A stretch of 64,000 bases of DNA. Origin: Ectocarpus siliculosus. Its lineage: Eukaryota; Sar; Phaeophyceae; Ectocarpales; Ectocarpaceae. The position numbers and the translations under genes were made by a program. The first letter of the stretch is position 1. Each line of letters opens with the position of its first letter. The notes under the pieces are model-generated. The model was not told the origin of the DNA. It saw only the letters and a program-made list of their open reading frames with translations, and did no database searches. The stretch lies in NCBI GenBank assembly GCA_000310025.1, contig FN648885.1, positions 612,998 through 676,997 of the forward strand. The letters run 5' to 3'. Shown piece by piece: positions 1-13,339 of the stretch.

Positions 1-176
1 AAGGTATTACAGCCCGGAAAATGTAGTACTCCTCCAAGGTTCGAGATTGCTGAGTTCGGGCGACATTGTAGATTTCATGCCCATCGCGATCTCACGGCGT
101 GAACAAGGCTGACGACGAATGTTGTGCAGTCAATTTCGACCACGTTGAAAGCCCGCCGATCACGTTGCACCTGTAG

Positions 177-3100
177 AATCGCTCCGGGGCCGCGGGCCAT
201 GGAGCGAGGTACGTGCTGCTGCAGGGAGCGCTACGGCCCGCGTGCAACACTCTGGTCACGACAATACCTCTCTCCCGCGCCGATGACGCCCGCTTCCAGG
301 TGCCGTGGGAAGCTCTGCGTGCTCTGCTGGGCCAGAGCGTATATGGCGGGCGCGTCGACAGCGTGTTCGACCAGCAGCTGCTAGAAGGCTTTGTGGCTTC
401 CCTTTTTCAGCCCAAGTGCTTCGACCTCAACTTCCCGTTGTGCAGGTAGATTTGCCCCCCCGTTGGTGTACCCTGAGGATGGAGGAGTGCTGGAGGGTTT
501 GCTCGTATGCCTGCAGTAGCATTGGCCCTCCACCGTGTTGTTGTATAAGCATCAACGCCCTGAGTATCTTTGGCCTGCAGGATTGTTCTACTGTTTTTGT
601 CTATTAGTGATAGGCACCTTTGCTTATGGAAGGAGACGCGCTCGACGACCAAACAATGACTGCTCTGCCTGGTTTGCTGATTTCCGCTCGAGTTGGTTGT
701 TGGAGACGGCTGGCGCCGAGCAAGAGAAGGATCCGCGTAAGGAGTACCTGGTGCAATTCTCACGGCTTAATATTTTAGTACATCCACGGCCGCCTGTCCT
801 CAGAGTGTTCTCTATTTGGTCCCCTTGCGTTGCCTTACCTTTGTTTCTCTGCTCGAAGCGCGCACGACAGTGACACAGCGCAAGCGTCGGCGTTGGTGTC
901 GCTGCCCGACGCGACTAGCCCGGATGCCTTCATCAAGTGGGCCAGCAGCCTGCCCGCCAGCAACCCTCCCACGTGGTTGGGGCTTGCTCCTAACGCGGAG
1001 GCGGCACTGTTGGCTACCAGGGGCGAACAGCTCCTCTCGACTTGGCAGGTGACTGATGAGTTAGTTAGTTACTTCATATTCATATGGCGTTATTTTTTGT
1101 TGTTTTGGTGCTGGGCTTGTGGTTTCTGCTGAAAATGTGGCGTTTATTTTGTTGTTTTGGTGCTGGACTTGTGGTTTCTGCTGTAGATCGTCCTGCAAGT
1201 TGTCGATGTAGCGGGTGCTTCAGCACGGTGGAAGTCAAATCGACTGCCCGTGATGACCAGGACGCTGGGCACGACATTCGCTAGAATTTGGTGACGCCGG
1301 TCGCCTGCTACAGCAGTAGTGTCGTCCAATCCTAAAACGATTTTATCACTTTGGGACGTTTTTGTTCACGCGATCGTCACCAGTTGATTCAGGACGACGG
1401 CAGTTGGGCGGAGGCAGCTGCGGTGGCGTTGACGACGGGAGATGAGGTGGGCACCGGTGGCAAAGAAGCGAGGCTGGAGCAGCTGCTGCAGCGGACCCAG
1501 AGGTGAGAAGAGAATACTTGGGGTTGTCGTGCTTGGCTCAAGAGGGTCTGTTTTACTGATCGATGAAGGATAAAGGGTGTTGGTGTAGCGGCGTGGAGGC
1601 ACACGCTTTCATTCGCCTTGCAGCATCTGAGAAAGCGAAGCCAACCCTTCGGATGCGTGTCGGTTGGCGCGCGTGCGTCTTTGTGGTCGTGCCGGGGCCA
1701 GTTGGGGTCAAGGCTTCACACGAATGGTCTACACTTTACACTTTATATTTACGAGTGCGCATGCCGTGGTCTGTTGGCCGATTAAAGAGGCGTCACAAGT
1801 TGTATAACACGCTTCTCTTCCCGATAGCACCGGCAGTCACGGGTACCGTGGAAGGAATAGCCCAGGGGGGAGGGGGCGGGGACGATTTTACTGCGCGCAC
1901 ATACACATGCACACACTTTCCGCGGCAGTCACATCACGGTGTCAGGCGTCTCGAGCATCTAGACGAACAACCATATCGAGAGGTCGTAAAGTCATAAAGG
2001 AGGGGAACATGTTGAATAGTCAAAGACGTGAGTGTCTGTGTTTTGATAAGGGATTCCGCTTCCTCGAACGAACGACACATCCTTCCGGGCCATACAAGTA
2101 CCGGCAGCAGGGCTGGGGGCTGAATCCAGATCCACTGTCAGAATGTTTCGACCATGAGGCCCATTTCTGTTTTGTTCGGCACGCAGGGGGCGCGGAGGCA
2201 GCTCAAAGCAGCTGAAAGTATTTTGGAGATACCCTGAAGCCGTTCACCATCTAAGAGTCTTTTTATCCATCCCACACCCACGTCCACCAACAACAGCTTC
2301 TGTGGTGTAGTGGTTAGCATTCCTCATTTGGGTTGAGGAGGTCCTGGGTTCAAATCCCAGCTGAAGCCTTTTTCGCCCCCTCTCGGTCTTTTTCCGTCGG
2401 GGTCGGGTTTTCGGCCGTGGCAACGTTTTATGACAAGCCGATCACTTGGTGAGCTCGGCACCCATGTTACCGCTTTGTTTTTTTGCGGTACAGTAGGTGG
2501 CCCGGAATAAGTCCGGTTGCCCGCTAGTGCTGGTGAAATCGGCTGGCACAACTTCAAGCCGGTATAATGCCGGTATTTTAGAGGCCGACCCCTCTATAAT
2601 GCCGGTTCGGGGGGTTGGTGGCCCGTGAATAATGCCGGTTCTCAAGATTGCTTGCACACACAGGACTGCACACCACCACACACACACAACCACTTCGAGG
2701 CCATATACTCCTACCAGCTGTACCCCTGCCGCATCATGAGGGACTACTTCGACAAGATCTGATGGTAATTTTTGAGTCGATTCAGCATCAATGGTTTTGT
2801 TGTTTGTTCGGTGCAACCTGTTGTTAGGTGTGTGGGGTGTACATTTGTTGTTTTTATCTGAACACAAGCAGCCTGACCACTTTTTGTTTGAATTTTCTGT
2901 TTTTTTTTTTTTTTCCTTGTTCTGTGCGAGCGAGTATTGGCCGGTTATTATCCGCCACGTACATGGGTGTTCAGATGTTTTTTTTTTCGAACTGTTTGTT
3001 GGTTTGCTTTCTTTCTCGATATTCGCATACAATAGAATATATGTCTTTTTGCGAGTGACGGGGAGGCACCAGAGGTCAGGTGAATATTATACGTCAAGGA

Positions 3101-6100
3101 AGAGTTTGTGCACAGACACTGCTCTGCGAAAAAAAAAAGTTCAGGGGGTGGAACCACAGATGCATGGAGGGATGAGCTAGCGTACGGCCCTTCGATGCAC
3201 GCGCCTCTGAATTCTCCTCGATCGCGGAATGCTTTCCAAACCTCCTGTCACAGCATCCACTGTCATTTTTCCCGACCACCTGATGCTTGTGGTGTGTGCT
3301 ACACGTTTGTATTGAATAACTCGACGGTTTCCTAATGGTGCCGGTACCGGCATTATAGCGGAATCCTCAGACCCTCAGTACTGCCGGAACCGGCACACCG
3401 GCATTATAGAGGCCGATTCTATATAATGCCGGTCTCCCGCTATACTGCCGGTGAAATCGGCTGTCAACCACCGGCATTATACCGGGCCACCTACTGGTTA
3501 AAGCACGGTCCAAACGCCCAATGTTGCAAGCTACTGGGCCACCGGACTAATGCGATTGGCTGGTTGAAGCGTCCTCCTAAAAAAACTGACCAATCAGAAA
3601 ACTGCGGGAACCTTTTCTCTCTCTCTCTGTACCCATAATGGTGGTCGAGTAGATTATGTTGTGCGGGGTCGAGAACCCTCACTCCGTGCAAAGGGGATGA
3701 TCGCACCACGTTGTGTTAAATTGGTCAAGCACCCGAGAGGCAGTTACACAGTGCTAACAACTGTCTCTGAAAGTGAAACAACCAGAAAATAAATTAAGGC
3801 ATTGACAGCTGTCATCCGTACGCAAGGAAGTGAGCACAAGATGCCGAACACCCTTAGCAGGATGCAGCGCACCCTTCATACGACTCGCCGAATACCTCAC
3901 AGCGCTTCGCGCTTGGTGATGTGAGAGCCTGGTCCGGTGAGAACCCGGCGTGCTCCGTCCCGGCTTTGTAGAGATGCGAGGTCAATGGTCTAATGACCAC
4001 GGCATGCACGACTATGAGTACCCCCCCCCCCCCCCAAGCGTTCCGCCTGCTGCACGATACCATGCCCTTCGTTGGGAAAAGCGACACACTAAGAAACCTT
4101 TCTTGTTCCTTTGACGTGTCGTCACCTATACAGCTGGTTGTCGAGTTTGCCGACAACCATTGACAAGGAAAGATCGGCTGGCGGTGCCAAAGCCCAGGAT
4201 GATTCCGAGGAAGGTGATGCGTTGCACCGCTGCCTGTGCCGCGAGGTGTCGACGGCGTCGGCGCTGTTGTGCAGGGTCCGCGGAGATCTGGTGTCGGTGG
4301 AGAAGCTGTGCCGGGGCGAGATCAAGGCGACTAACGAGGTGTGCTAGGGTCCATGCGGTACAGCACTATTGTACTAGCTGCTGCGTTGAGCTTCGGCGAA
4401 CGTTGGCTTGTGTGGATTCCACATTTTGGTGGGACGTGGAGGTTGATTTAGGCTTCCTCGTCGTGTGTCATACTGAAGTACATATTTCCCCAATCGTGTC
4501 CTCCGTGCCACATGTGTTAAGGAGTGCGGGTGCCTTACCCCGCTGTCCCTCCGGAATTTGCTGAGTTGCACATGAACATTTTATCATGTCTTTTAGTCCC
4601 GTCTACTCACAAATACCCGCGGTGCGGCTGTTTATGTTCATGTTGTGCTACCATCCGCAACGATCCTTTTCACTTTCAGGTGCGCGCGCTCGTGGGCGCG
4701 TTGGCGAAGGACGTTGTCCCGGCAACCTGGAAGGCTGGTCTCGTGCAGGCTGACATGGGTGTCGCCGGGTGGGTGGACGATCTCGCCAAGCGCCTCGACC
4801 ACCTCGCCAGCGTCTCCAAGGCCGGGCCCAAGACTGGTCCCAGCGCCACGCCGTACTGGCTGGGGGGACTGTTCAGCCCGGATGCGTTCGTGACGGCCAG
4901 CCGGCAGCATGTGGCGGGGGCGCTTTCGTGCTCTCTGGATGAGCTGGCGCTGTCCCTTGTGGTGGGCCCTCAAGAGGAGACAAGCGCTGACGAAGGTGAC
5001 TGCAGACTCTGACTATTGGCTCCTTGTCGTCTCTCGTTGTTGAGCACGTCATTCTTTCGGATCCTCTTTTGTTTTTTAGTATCGATGTGCGTCCTTGACG
5101 TCCTTACTCTTCAGGGGAATACGGGGGAGGCAGGCTTGATATGGGATCACCTCATGATGAGTACCGCGCGGCTTCACAGGCGCGGTGATACATAAGTCTT
5201 CACGCACCCCTGACATACTGACGACTGGGGTTGCTCACGTTTATGTGATTGGATGGTCCTACGGCGTGCCTTCTTCTCGGGGCAGCCTTGCAGTCTGGCG
5301 ACGGGATCTTTTTCTCTTGTTTACGCTGTTTTCATGTGTTTTCCCGGGTCCAGCATTTTTCTCTAGTTTGGTTTTGTGAGAGAAAGGACATGTTCTGGGT
5401 AACTTTTGGTTTGCATCCTTACTTACGTTCATCTGTGACGACGGAAGTTCCCTTCTCGCCATTTGGACCATCGCTGAATAGGACGTGCTGGACAGCGTCA
5501 AACTGATTGTACGTTTTGGAGACAGTAGCAAAACAACACAGGATGGCGGGTGAACCCGCGGGTCGTCTTCTGCTGTTTGGTTTTTTCGATACTTTTTATT
5601 TTCTTAGGCGATTCTGTGCGAGCAGGAGACATTTGCAAATTGGAGGTTTGGGTTGGGCGGGTTCGGAAGTGGATGCCGCCACAGCAATATGCAGTAGCAG
5701 GAAAGGCTGGCCAGTTTAACTATTCAACGCACCACCTAGGGACTCAGGCTAACCCGCGCGCTCCGCTTCTGCGGCGTTACCGTTTCCCGTGCCCTCGTCA
5801 GGCTCGTCAATGGCGTTCCCGATCATCGGACTCGTGCTGGAAGGGGCCGGCTGGAGCGAAACGACCAAGACTCTAGCCTTCTCCAAGGACCACCGCAAGG
5901 CCCTGGCCCTTTGCCGCCTTTGCTGGACTCGACGCCCTGATGGTGCAGCAGAGGGCCCTGGAGGGGACGAGTCCTTGCCTGGGGTGGCGGTACCGGTGTA
6001 CTTGCACGCCCGGCGCAGTGACCTCATCGTGACGGTGGAGCTCCCCGTGCCGGAGGATGTGCCCCCCCTCGTGTGGCGACAAAGAGGAGTGGCGCTCCTG

Positions 6101-6121
6101 GCGTGGGGTCCTCCCGTATAG
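177..6121 (+). CDS. DYNC1H1: Cytoplasmic dynein-1 heavy chain, C-terminal part (3' end of gene)
   Basis: The motor subunit of cytoplasmic dynein, which carries cargo toward microtubule minus ends. Only the last ~465 residues are here; the gene enters from the left edge. Exons read: 177(or 225)-445, 871-1048, 1393-1502, 4134-4338, 4680-4995, 5802-6121, with phases that match at every junction and GT-AG borders. Diagnostic segments in order: VPWEALRALLGQSVYGGRVD then a FDQQLLEGF stretch (end of the AAA6 region), TWLGLAPNAEAALLATRG, EVSTASALLCRVRGDL, WLGGLFSPDAFVTASRQHVA, LPVYLHARRSDLIVTVE-type beta segment (here VAVPVYLHARRSDLIVTVEL) and the terminal RGVALL. These follow the C-terminal domain of cytoplasmic dynein 1 in the same order; axonemal and IFT dyneins differ in the YGGRVD-FDQ and RGVAVLC-like ends. 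Stop is TAG at 6119-6121. The start of the first exon is uncertain: both 'ctgtag' (exon from 177) and 'ctgctgcag' (exon from 225) could be the acceptor. Confidence 0.9.
1084..1187. repeat. Imperfect ~53-bp tandem duplication in dynein intron 2
   Basis: Two adjacent copies of a TTGTTGTTTTGGTGCTGG..CTTGTGGTTTCTGCTG block lie within intron 2 (1049-1392). The copies differ by only a few bases, so the duplication is recent. No coding potential. Confidence 0.8.
2296..2368 (+). tRNA. tRNA-Pro(UGG)-like gene inside dynein intron 3
   Basis: A cloverleaf can be drawn by eye. Acceptor GCTTCTG pairs with CTGAAGC with one T-T mismatch at the sixth pair. The D arm contains GTGTAGTGGTTAGC (a good A box). 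The anticodon stem CCTCA/TGAGG (2322-2326/2334-2338) closes the loop TTTGGGT, giving anticodon TGG at 2329-2331. The T stem CTGGG/CCCAG closes TTCAAAT (B box GGTTCAAATCC). The discriminator C is followed directly by TTTTT, a pol III terminator. The TTTGGGT loop and discriminator C are typical of eukaryotic tRNA-Pro. The acceptor mismatch leaves open a tRNA pseudogene or tRNA-derived copy. It lies in the same orientation as the host gene. Confidence 0.85.
2491..3496. mobile_element. ~1.0-kb nonautonomous DNA element with terminal inverted repeats
   Basis: The left end reads CAGTAGGTGGCCCGG and the right end CCGGGCCACCTACTG, exact inverted copies. The similarity continues inward more loosely: both arms carry repeated CCGG-TATAATG-CCGG blocks, a GGTGAAATCGGCTG motif and a TAGAGGCCGA motif in opposite orientation. 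The ~750-bp interior is T-rich and has no transposase-like open frame. No target-site duplication can be seen (flanks GCGGTA and GTTAAA), so the superfamily is not assigned. Sits in dynein intron 3. Confidence 0.75.
4021..4035. repeat. poly-C tract
   Basis: A run of 15 C within dynein intron 3; a simple repeat. Confidence 0.9.
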
Positions 6122-7451
6122 CTCTGTGACTGGCAGAAGTAGTAGGTGTAATACGAGGTTGTACGCCCTTGTAGCACCAAAGGACGGCGTAGCATTGAGT
6201 CCACGTTTTTCAAGTGGATCAAGACCATGTGGGGTTTTGGGTGTTTCTTGTGCCGTCCGGAAAATTAAATTCACCTCTAGACGTGCTGATTATTGTTAGG
6301 GGACGCTCAATCACACTTGAGAGTGCTCCCCCCATGTCGCGCGGCATATATGTTTCGGGTTTGACCTGGTCGTGCGATACTTGTGTGTCGAGTGGTGCGC
6401 CTCAAGTCTCAAGAGAATGGAAAGAATGTTTCACGGCCATTCTTTTATTCACAGCCGGGTTTGGGCTTTCCACGTGGTTCCCAAACGTTTTTTGCTCTAG
6501 CGGTTCACGGCCAGACCGCACGTGGTCGTCTTTGCTTGGGCACGACGGCCGAGTCTTGAACCGGGTTGAATGCGGCATAGTTCCACCCCCCTCCACACTC
6601 CCACCAAGAGTATTCAATACGTGCGGGAAGTCTGACGTGCTCGTACATCGAGGGTGCTGAGTCGTCTATTGAAAGCAGAAAATAGCCTCTGAGCATGAAG
6701 TGACGCTGCAATTGTTCCATTCACGGCAAGACTGAAGGCACGAGTTCGGTCACTCAACGTGGCTGACAATTCGGTTGGCAACTCGCACAACACCGCGGAC
6801 CCTCCAGCCTGGGTTGTGGGCTCGAAGCTCTCTAGAGGGAGAACTGACTGAAGTCGCAATTTTCACGAAAGGGCGCATCGTGACCACAAGTACACACGAT
6901 AAAGAAAGTGTCTGCTACACCCTTCTCGCGTTAAAATGTGAGGGCAAGCACAGCACGAGGAAGGTGGGGATTTCCTCCTGTTTTGACTGAACACCCAGAA
7001 CAGATGGGACGACATCCACCCACGCATATGTCTTAGACCAGCTGCTTGCAGAACCCGGTATACTCTACATGTTGGTTTGGTTTCGCCAGCCTCGAATATT
7101 TTCTGTCAGCACAGAGATACGAGTACTCTCCCAACCCGCCTGAGTTGTCCCTGGTTAATGTCACCGACGCGTGTTAGCCCCCTGTCGTTCAGGTACTTCT
7201 GACCGCGACAGATCGGAAAGAGGGTGAGCAATGTTCGCTGTGAGCCGTGCCCCCACGGCCATGCATGCCATCGTGACCAGTATGGCCCAAGAATCAATAC
7301 TTCACTCCTCACCACCACCACCGCCACCACCACCACCACCACCACCACGCCTGTTTAGCTAGCGTGTCCTACCGTTACATGGCGACCCATTCCCAGCTTG
7401 TCTACACGACGTCGTCGTAACGCCTCCCACAAATCACGGTCTTCCACGTCC
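6122..7451. other. Dynein 3' UTR and downstream intergenic DNA, no gene seen
   Basis: Short open frames on both strands overlap each other and show no conserved motif or paired splice sites. A (CAC)n microsatellite lies at about 7309-7349. Confidence 0.5.
7309..7349. repeat. (CAC)n microsatellite
   Basis: About 13 near-perfect CAC/ACC trinucleotide units with one CGC interruption. Confidence 0.9.
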
Positions 7452-10400
7452 TCATGTTAGTCGCTCCCTCTGTGGATTTGTCCACTTCTGGCTCCAAGTC
7501 GACCGCCCCCCGATCCCAAAGGAGTTATTGCCGCTCACAACGCAACCTCCTCCGTGTGATCCGTTCCCCAAGTGGCTGTTGTTGTAACCGGAACGGGATG
7601 ACGATGAGCTGACGGTGCGGGCACCTCCTCCATCTCCCATGGAGGTAGAATAGTGACGGTCGGTGTGTTCGTGGGAGTTGTAGTCGCCGCGACTTCCCTG
7701 GCCTCCCCCGCTCCCGTGTCCTTTTATCCAACCCCCATCACCGCGAGCTTCGTTTCCATCACTGGTGGGTCGGTCGGCGTGTATCTCGCGCTCTTGACAC
7801 CTGAAGCGTGCCCGTACCTGTTCAGCGAGAGCCGACAGCGGAGAAGGGGGGAGCCCATGCGAATTCCAGCGAAAGTACTGTTCATACATATATATATGTG
7901 TTGTGCAAAACATCAAGTCTACAACAAATACAAGCTTGTTTTCGAAGCGTTGTCATGTTGTCATGCTACATACCCCGACCAGGAAGTCCTCGGCCGTGTG
8001 TATGGGAGCCAGGACTTCTTTACTACCGTACACAACGGATATGGTTTGATCGGACTGACCTCGTGAGGTCTGTTGTCGGTAACACTGTTTTGTGCTTGAA
8101 TCGACGCTGAGAAGTTCAGGACAACAAGAAGAAAATAATATCATGATGATGGATCCATTTTCTCTCTCTCTTTTGTGTCATGCCATCCATAACGGTCGTA
8201 CTGGGAGCTGGTGGCGCCCAACCCTAAAAAAAGCTCAACGCGGGACTCGCCTCTTCAATGGCCTCCATCTCCAGCTGGCGGTTAGCCTCAGCTATCATTT
8301 CGGCCGTCTTGCGCGTTTGAGCGTTCAAAGCTTCCCTGTGACGAACGAAAAAGGACGACACGTGCGACCCACATCTTGGTACCAGGTTTGAACTCAAACT
8401 CACCCCGTTGACCGAGGTTGACCCACATCCGATTTGTCTCCAGATTGTCGGACAGTACGGCCGTGTGAACAATCAATGCTGACAAACTCTAGACGTTTCG
8501 TCGACGCGAACGGCACTGGCCCAAAGTTGGGACTGGCATGTAAAGGTCTGAGCCTCCTTGGAGGCAGAACAATATTTGGTACAGATTTCACGATAATATT
8601 CCCTTGTCTCCGGGAAAGCCGGTAGACGTTGGCAACGTTACCTTGCGCTTGTTTCCGAGCGCGCATCGTTATCTGTAGATCGATCCTCTACCGCTGTGCC
8701 ACCGTCGTCGTCCTCTTCCTCCTCTTCCGACATAAAAAACACCGGCGTCGATAGGTGTTGGTCGGCATCTTTGCTGGCCAAAACCGGGCTTTTTGTATTC
8801 GATGACGATGGGCCAGACCCAAAGACAGAAACCCCCATGTCGTCGACGATCGTGCGGCGTAGCTTCTTGAAGCCTTCTCTGCCGGACGGTGACACACTAA
8901 GCCCAGCATAAGTCACACCATCGCCGAAGGACGTTATCACGCCGGATGTAGCGACTGAGTTGATGCCAGGGTGGATTCCACGCGATATTACGGACCCCGC
9001 AGCATCTGACCGTTCGTTCATCCTTGCGCACTGGGGATGGGAAGCGCTGTGTGTCAGACACACCATCGTTTGTAACCGTAGATATGTTGACTACAAAATT
9101 TCATGCATGGGTATCGGGCATCATCCCCAACCCAACTGTAGACACATTTCATGGTTTGGACCGACAAGAAAGACTCCCCCTCTGTCCAGACGAAAACTGG
9201 CATTTTACATGAATGTTGCCCCCACGCAATTACATGCGTTCCGCCGGTCTTCTTTACCGTTCCGCCTTCACCTTGTCAGTCAGCCATCACACGGTACCAA
9301 GCTCAGTAGCACACGTAGAGACGAAAGCTCACCAGTCTGTTGGGAAACGTTAGGCGTGGTTCCTTGGCTAGTCGCACCAAAGGCACCACCTTCGGCGGTC
9401 CAGCATGCCCTCCAAAATGCTCCTTTTTGTCCTGTGTCATGGATCACATTCAAGGATTGGACGACAGTAATCATTTCCCTAGTGTCAAACGGTAGAAACG
9501 TTGTTCCCCCGCCCGTTGAGGTTTTTGACCTCGTAGAGCACGGCGGGCTTTGCAAAAGGCGATTTGGGTGCTTCTCAAGCGTCACTCAGTGAGGGGGAAA
9601 TTCGTCGTTCAAAAAAGGGAGGTCCAAACAAGACGTTTCGTGGTGACGAGCCGACGGTCTTGAATAGGTGGAACCGCACTATTAAACAGCCATGCGAAAA
9701 GACTTTCAGTGTCCCCGAGGTTCTGACCTAGGAAAAGCGGGCGTCGTTCCATACCCTTGCCTCCATATTGCCAAAATAATGCCAACTGCAGGAATACGAC
9801 ATGAGAATCTCCTAGTGATCACGGCATCCCCTCGCTAACGCTCGTTGTTCTGCACAAGAGCGCTGCATCGAAGGCATCGTCACAGCCCTTACAGAATGGT
9901 CGGCAGATGCTTGAGTGCCAACGCGCGGTGCTTGATCTTGGTCAGGAAGGGAGAGGGGAAGCCCCACCCATTTGAATTTGACGCTCACCCGGGTAGAATC
10001 ACCACCTTTTGAATGCGAGCTCTGGCCACCAGGTGGTCGCATATAACAACGTAAACAGAAGAAACGGTGGTTTGTGTTCACAATGGGCGGCAAGCAATGG
10101 ACACCTCTTGTGGAGGAAAACGACAAAGCGTTTGGTTGAGGACAGATAGATTTTCAGACGAGAACCGCGCACGAGGTCTGTGATATTACTTGGTCCAGGG
10201 GATTCATGAAGTGCGTTTGAACGCCTCCATGACCATTCCGTCTCCGAGAAGCTTTTGAGCCTTCAGAGAGCCCGAAATGCTTCCTTGATAACGATGTTTG
10301 GGAATGGCGAACACGATCTTAATCATGTCGGACGCTGAGCACCTTCGCCAAAGATTCTTTCACGGCGACCGCAACTTGCAGGGCATGTGAAACGCGATCG

Positions 10401-13339
10401 GTGAAAATGGCGACCGACAACGCCGTGTGTTCCCCTCCAGAGCGTTGGCTCTATCTGTCTCTTCATTTAGATCAAACGGTTTTTGAATCATCGGTACAAT
10501 GCCCTCACACGTCTACCACCTCTTTCAACTCGAAGCCACGTTGGTTGCGCCAAACGCCTTCAACCTCGATAGGATGTCAGTTGCTTAGGATTCCAAAGGG
10601 GAGGCAATAAAATCAAAGTTGCGATCCTATCAGTTGCGGCTGCCGCTAGGAAACCTCGCGCGCTCCCTATAGGGCTGCCATTCATAACCTTCTTGATAGC
10701 CCCGAGCCCAACCATGCAGTGAAGAACGTTCGAGACTTGTTCTTGCATATTTGTCCGGCTGCACCGACCGGGGGCGTTTTCCTGGGGAAGGTTGACATGA
10801 GCACACGAACGAAAAACTAGGAATAATGCCTGCTTTCAGGGTCGTGGCAGTAGGGTACGTTCATGACGGCAGGCAAAACAAACATATGCTCTGTACGAGC
10901 TCTCGACTGTGGTGGAATCTTCCGGACCACAGGTGAGAGGGAATCACAACATCTTGCCAGAAAAGCACACATTTTACACTGCTCGAGTTAATGAGAGAAG
11001 GTTTTGTGGCACGCAGTTCGCTCATTGGTCAAAACGCCTGTGGCGGAATTAAAAAAAAAAAAGGCACGACCCAAGATCCTTGTTCGACGGCAGGACATGC
11101 CATGCACCACTTCGGAGCAGGGCAATAGCTCTAACTCCAGGAACCATGCCCTCAAGCAAGCGATGGGCATTCCAGGCGGTCGTCATCATTTCTCGTCGAG
11201 AATGGTGAGGCCCGCTGTCTGTGGGTGCTGTAGCACGTTTGGGCAGCCAAGGAAGGTCAGCCGCTACTCGGGAAACACGCCCGGGATATGTTCAAATACT
11301 GTTTTTTGTGGAGAAACAACCAGAAAACTCCGTTTTTTGCTGTCGATATGTGCTTCCTCTTCAAACCCCTCCTTTAGAATGTGTGCTCCAGGCGGGGATC
11401 GATTTGATGAAATTCAGTTTTAGCCCCTCTCCAAAAAACTTACCGAAGGCAGAAACGAATCCCGCTCGGTTCGAACGCAATAATCAACGAACTGTTAAGA
11501 ACAGTCTGAAATAATATATGATTAGTACTCCGTAGTAGTTGGGGAGTAAAGGAGGGGGATCGGAAAAAACCAAACAGGTCTTCCTGTAGTGGCAACATTG
11601 TGGGAGGACAAGAGCAAAGAAGACGTAAGGGAAGGAAATATAGAAAAAGGGCAACGACAATTCTCCGAAGGAGGCGATGGACCGAAAAAAAAACGCTTGA
11701 GGCGCACAGGACGCCGCAAGGAGTGATAAGAAAGAATGATACTCTCAATGGACTGATGGAAGCCGCAAAAAATGCCGAAACAAGCGTTTTGCGTAAGGGT
11801 CTTGGGAGTTATCCGAGGGATTACTCAGTAACGCTTTCTAGGCGGACACATATTGGTCGGTATTACCGTATGGTTGTAATCGCTTGGGTGGTACTCCAAG
11901 CAGTAATGCGTTTTAGGCGGTAACGACTTTGGCGCCGGCGGAATAACACAGAAACGGCGGATAAACGGTGGATTTCTGGTGCTGCCCACCACGTCGGGAA
12001 ATTCGTGGCGGTAAAATAGTACCGCGAAAGACCCTTGGAATTATCCACAACTAGAGACAAAATGTGGAGGAAAAACGGAGAACGGAGACCTACCGATCGC
12101 GTTGAAAGGTGCCAGAGAGACATCAACTGTACAGTGGAGAATAAGACCCCCTCGAGAAATACGCAAGGAAATTTCTTAGACGTACCAGCAATATCAAGTT
12201 CGGTCATACAGACAATGTATGTAGCGGGACTGTAATCGTTCAAATTGTAGGAAAACGTTGTTCACACCACTCAAGACGACCGGAAACAGTATGCCGCAAT
12301 GTCGGATATAACATGTCGTACAATAGTAGCTCATACAAAGCACCCGAAGGCTCGAGTGTTTCTAAAGTTGAAGGTTGCGGGGAGAATCTTCAATCCTACA
12401 AGGCAAACAACAACATATTACGCCCTCAAACACCTCCTCGAAGTCACCGCCTGTTAGGAATGACTGAACCATAGAACCTTCGCTTTCTGTTTCTCTTTGT
12501 TCTAACAGGTCTAGACCATTCTGCCACAAAAACTCTTCACGTTCTGGTCTCGCAAAAGATTGCATCAGTTGCTCACGGATTTCACAATGTCGAACAAGCG
12601 CCCGATGGCTGTGCTCAACCAGACCCCGTCATCGCTGGCCATGACGAGCTGCACGGCGGCATCGAAGACCCCGAACTTAGATAGCTGTCGTTATTGGCCA
12701 ATGACATTTGGCGAGGGGTGGAATGAATCGAAAAGATGGGAATGCTCATGCTGTCAGAGGTAGGCTACGGAATAAGGCAAACCACATGTAGGTCATAGAG
12801 GGGAAGACGACATAGGGCGCAAGCATGTCCTGCATAGTTCTTCACGGTCGCCTCCGCCAGGAGGCGAAGAACCTCGTGTCTCTTCCCAGCACGTGCTCGC
12901 ACGCTCGTACCTTTTGTAGACCCGCTTCGTTGACTCCCTTGGCCAGCCTCTTCACCAGGGGCGGACCGCAACCGTTGCCGGGGAAGGGTTTCTTCGATGT
13001 GGCCAGAAGATGGTTGGTGACCTTGTCGGCCTTTCGAATTCCAGTCCAGCTGTTTAGTTTTTGAAATTTTCCCCGGTGATGGGACTAGGGTAAGGATTTC
13101 GTTAGTTCTATTTTGGTGGTAGGCAGCGCCCACGTGTTGTTTTCGGCAATTAATTGTTTCATCACACGGTCGTGTGACTTGTGGTTGTCGGGAGGGTAGG
13201 CCAGGCCAGGGAAACCACGCGATAGGTAGCGTGCCATTTTATTTTTCGTTGTTGCTGTTGTTGCTCCCTGGTCGTGTCTTGCTGTATCATTTTGTACCTG
13301 GATCAAAGCGGTAAGCTCACTTTTCTCTTGACTGTGCAC
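7452..13339 (-). pseudogene. Scattered minus-strand coding-like segments, probable decayed gene(s)
   Basis: Several minus-strand stretches look protein-like. About 13.34-12.87 kb reads GLAYPPDNHKSHDRVMKQLI and then LVKRLAKGVNEAGLQK. At 12.68-12.55 kb is FDAAVQLVMASDDGVWLSTA, followed in another frame by an acidic segment at 12.55-12.38 kb. At 10.43-10.32 kb is AIFTDRVSHALQVAVAVKES. At 9.5 kb is LPFDTREMITVVQSLN. At 9.06-8.64 kb is an acidic tail with a run of glutamates and aspartates. At 8.35-8.24 kb is a charged helix, TRKTAEMIAEANRQLEMEAI. At 7.9-7.45 kb is a Gly/Ser-rich stretch. The open segments do not link through consistent splice phases and are interrupted within blocks, so this looks like one or more decayed genes rather than a working one. 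I do not recognise the family. An active gene with poorly visible introns remains possible. Confidence 0.35.
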
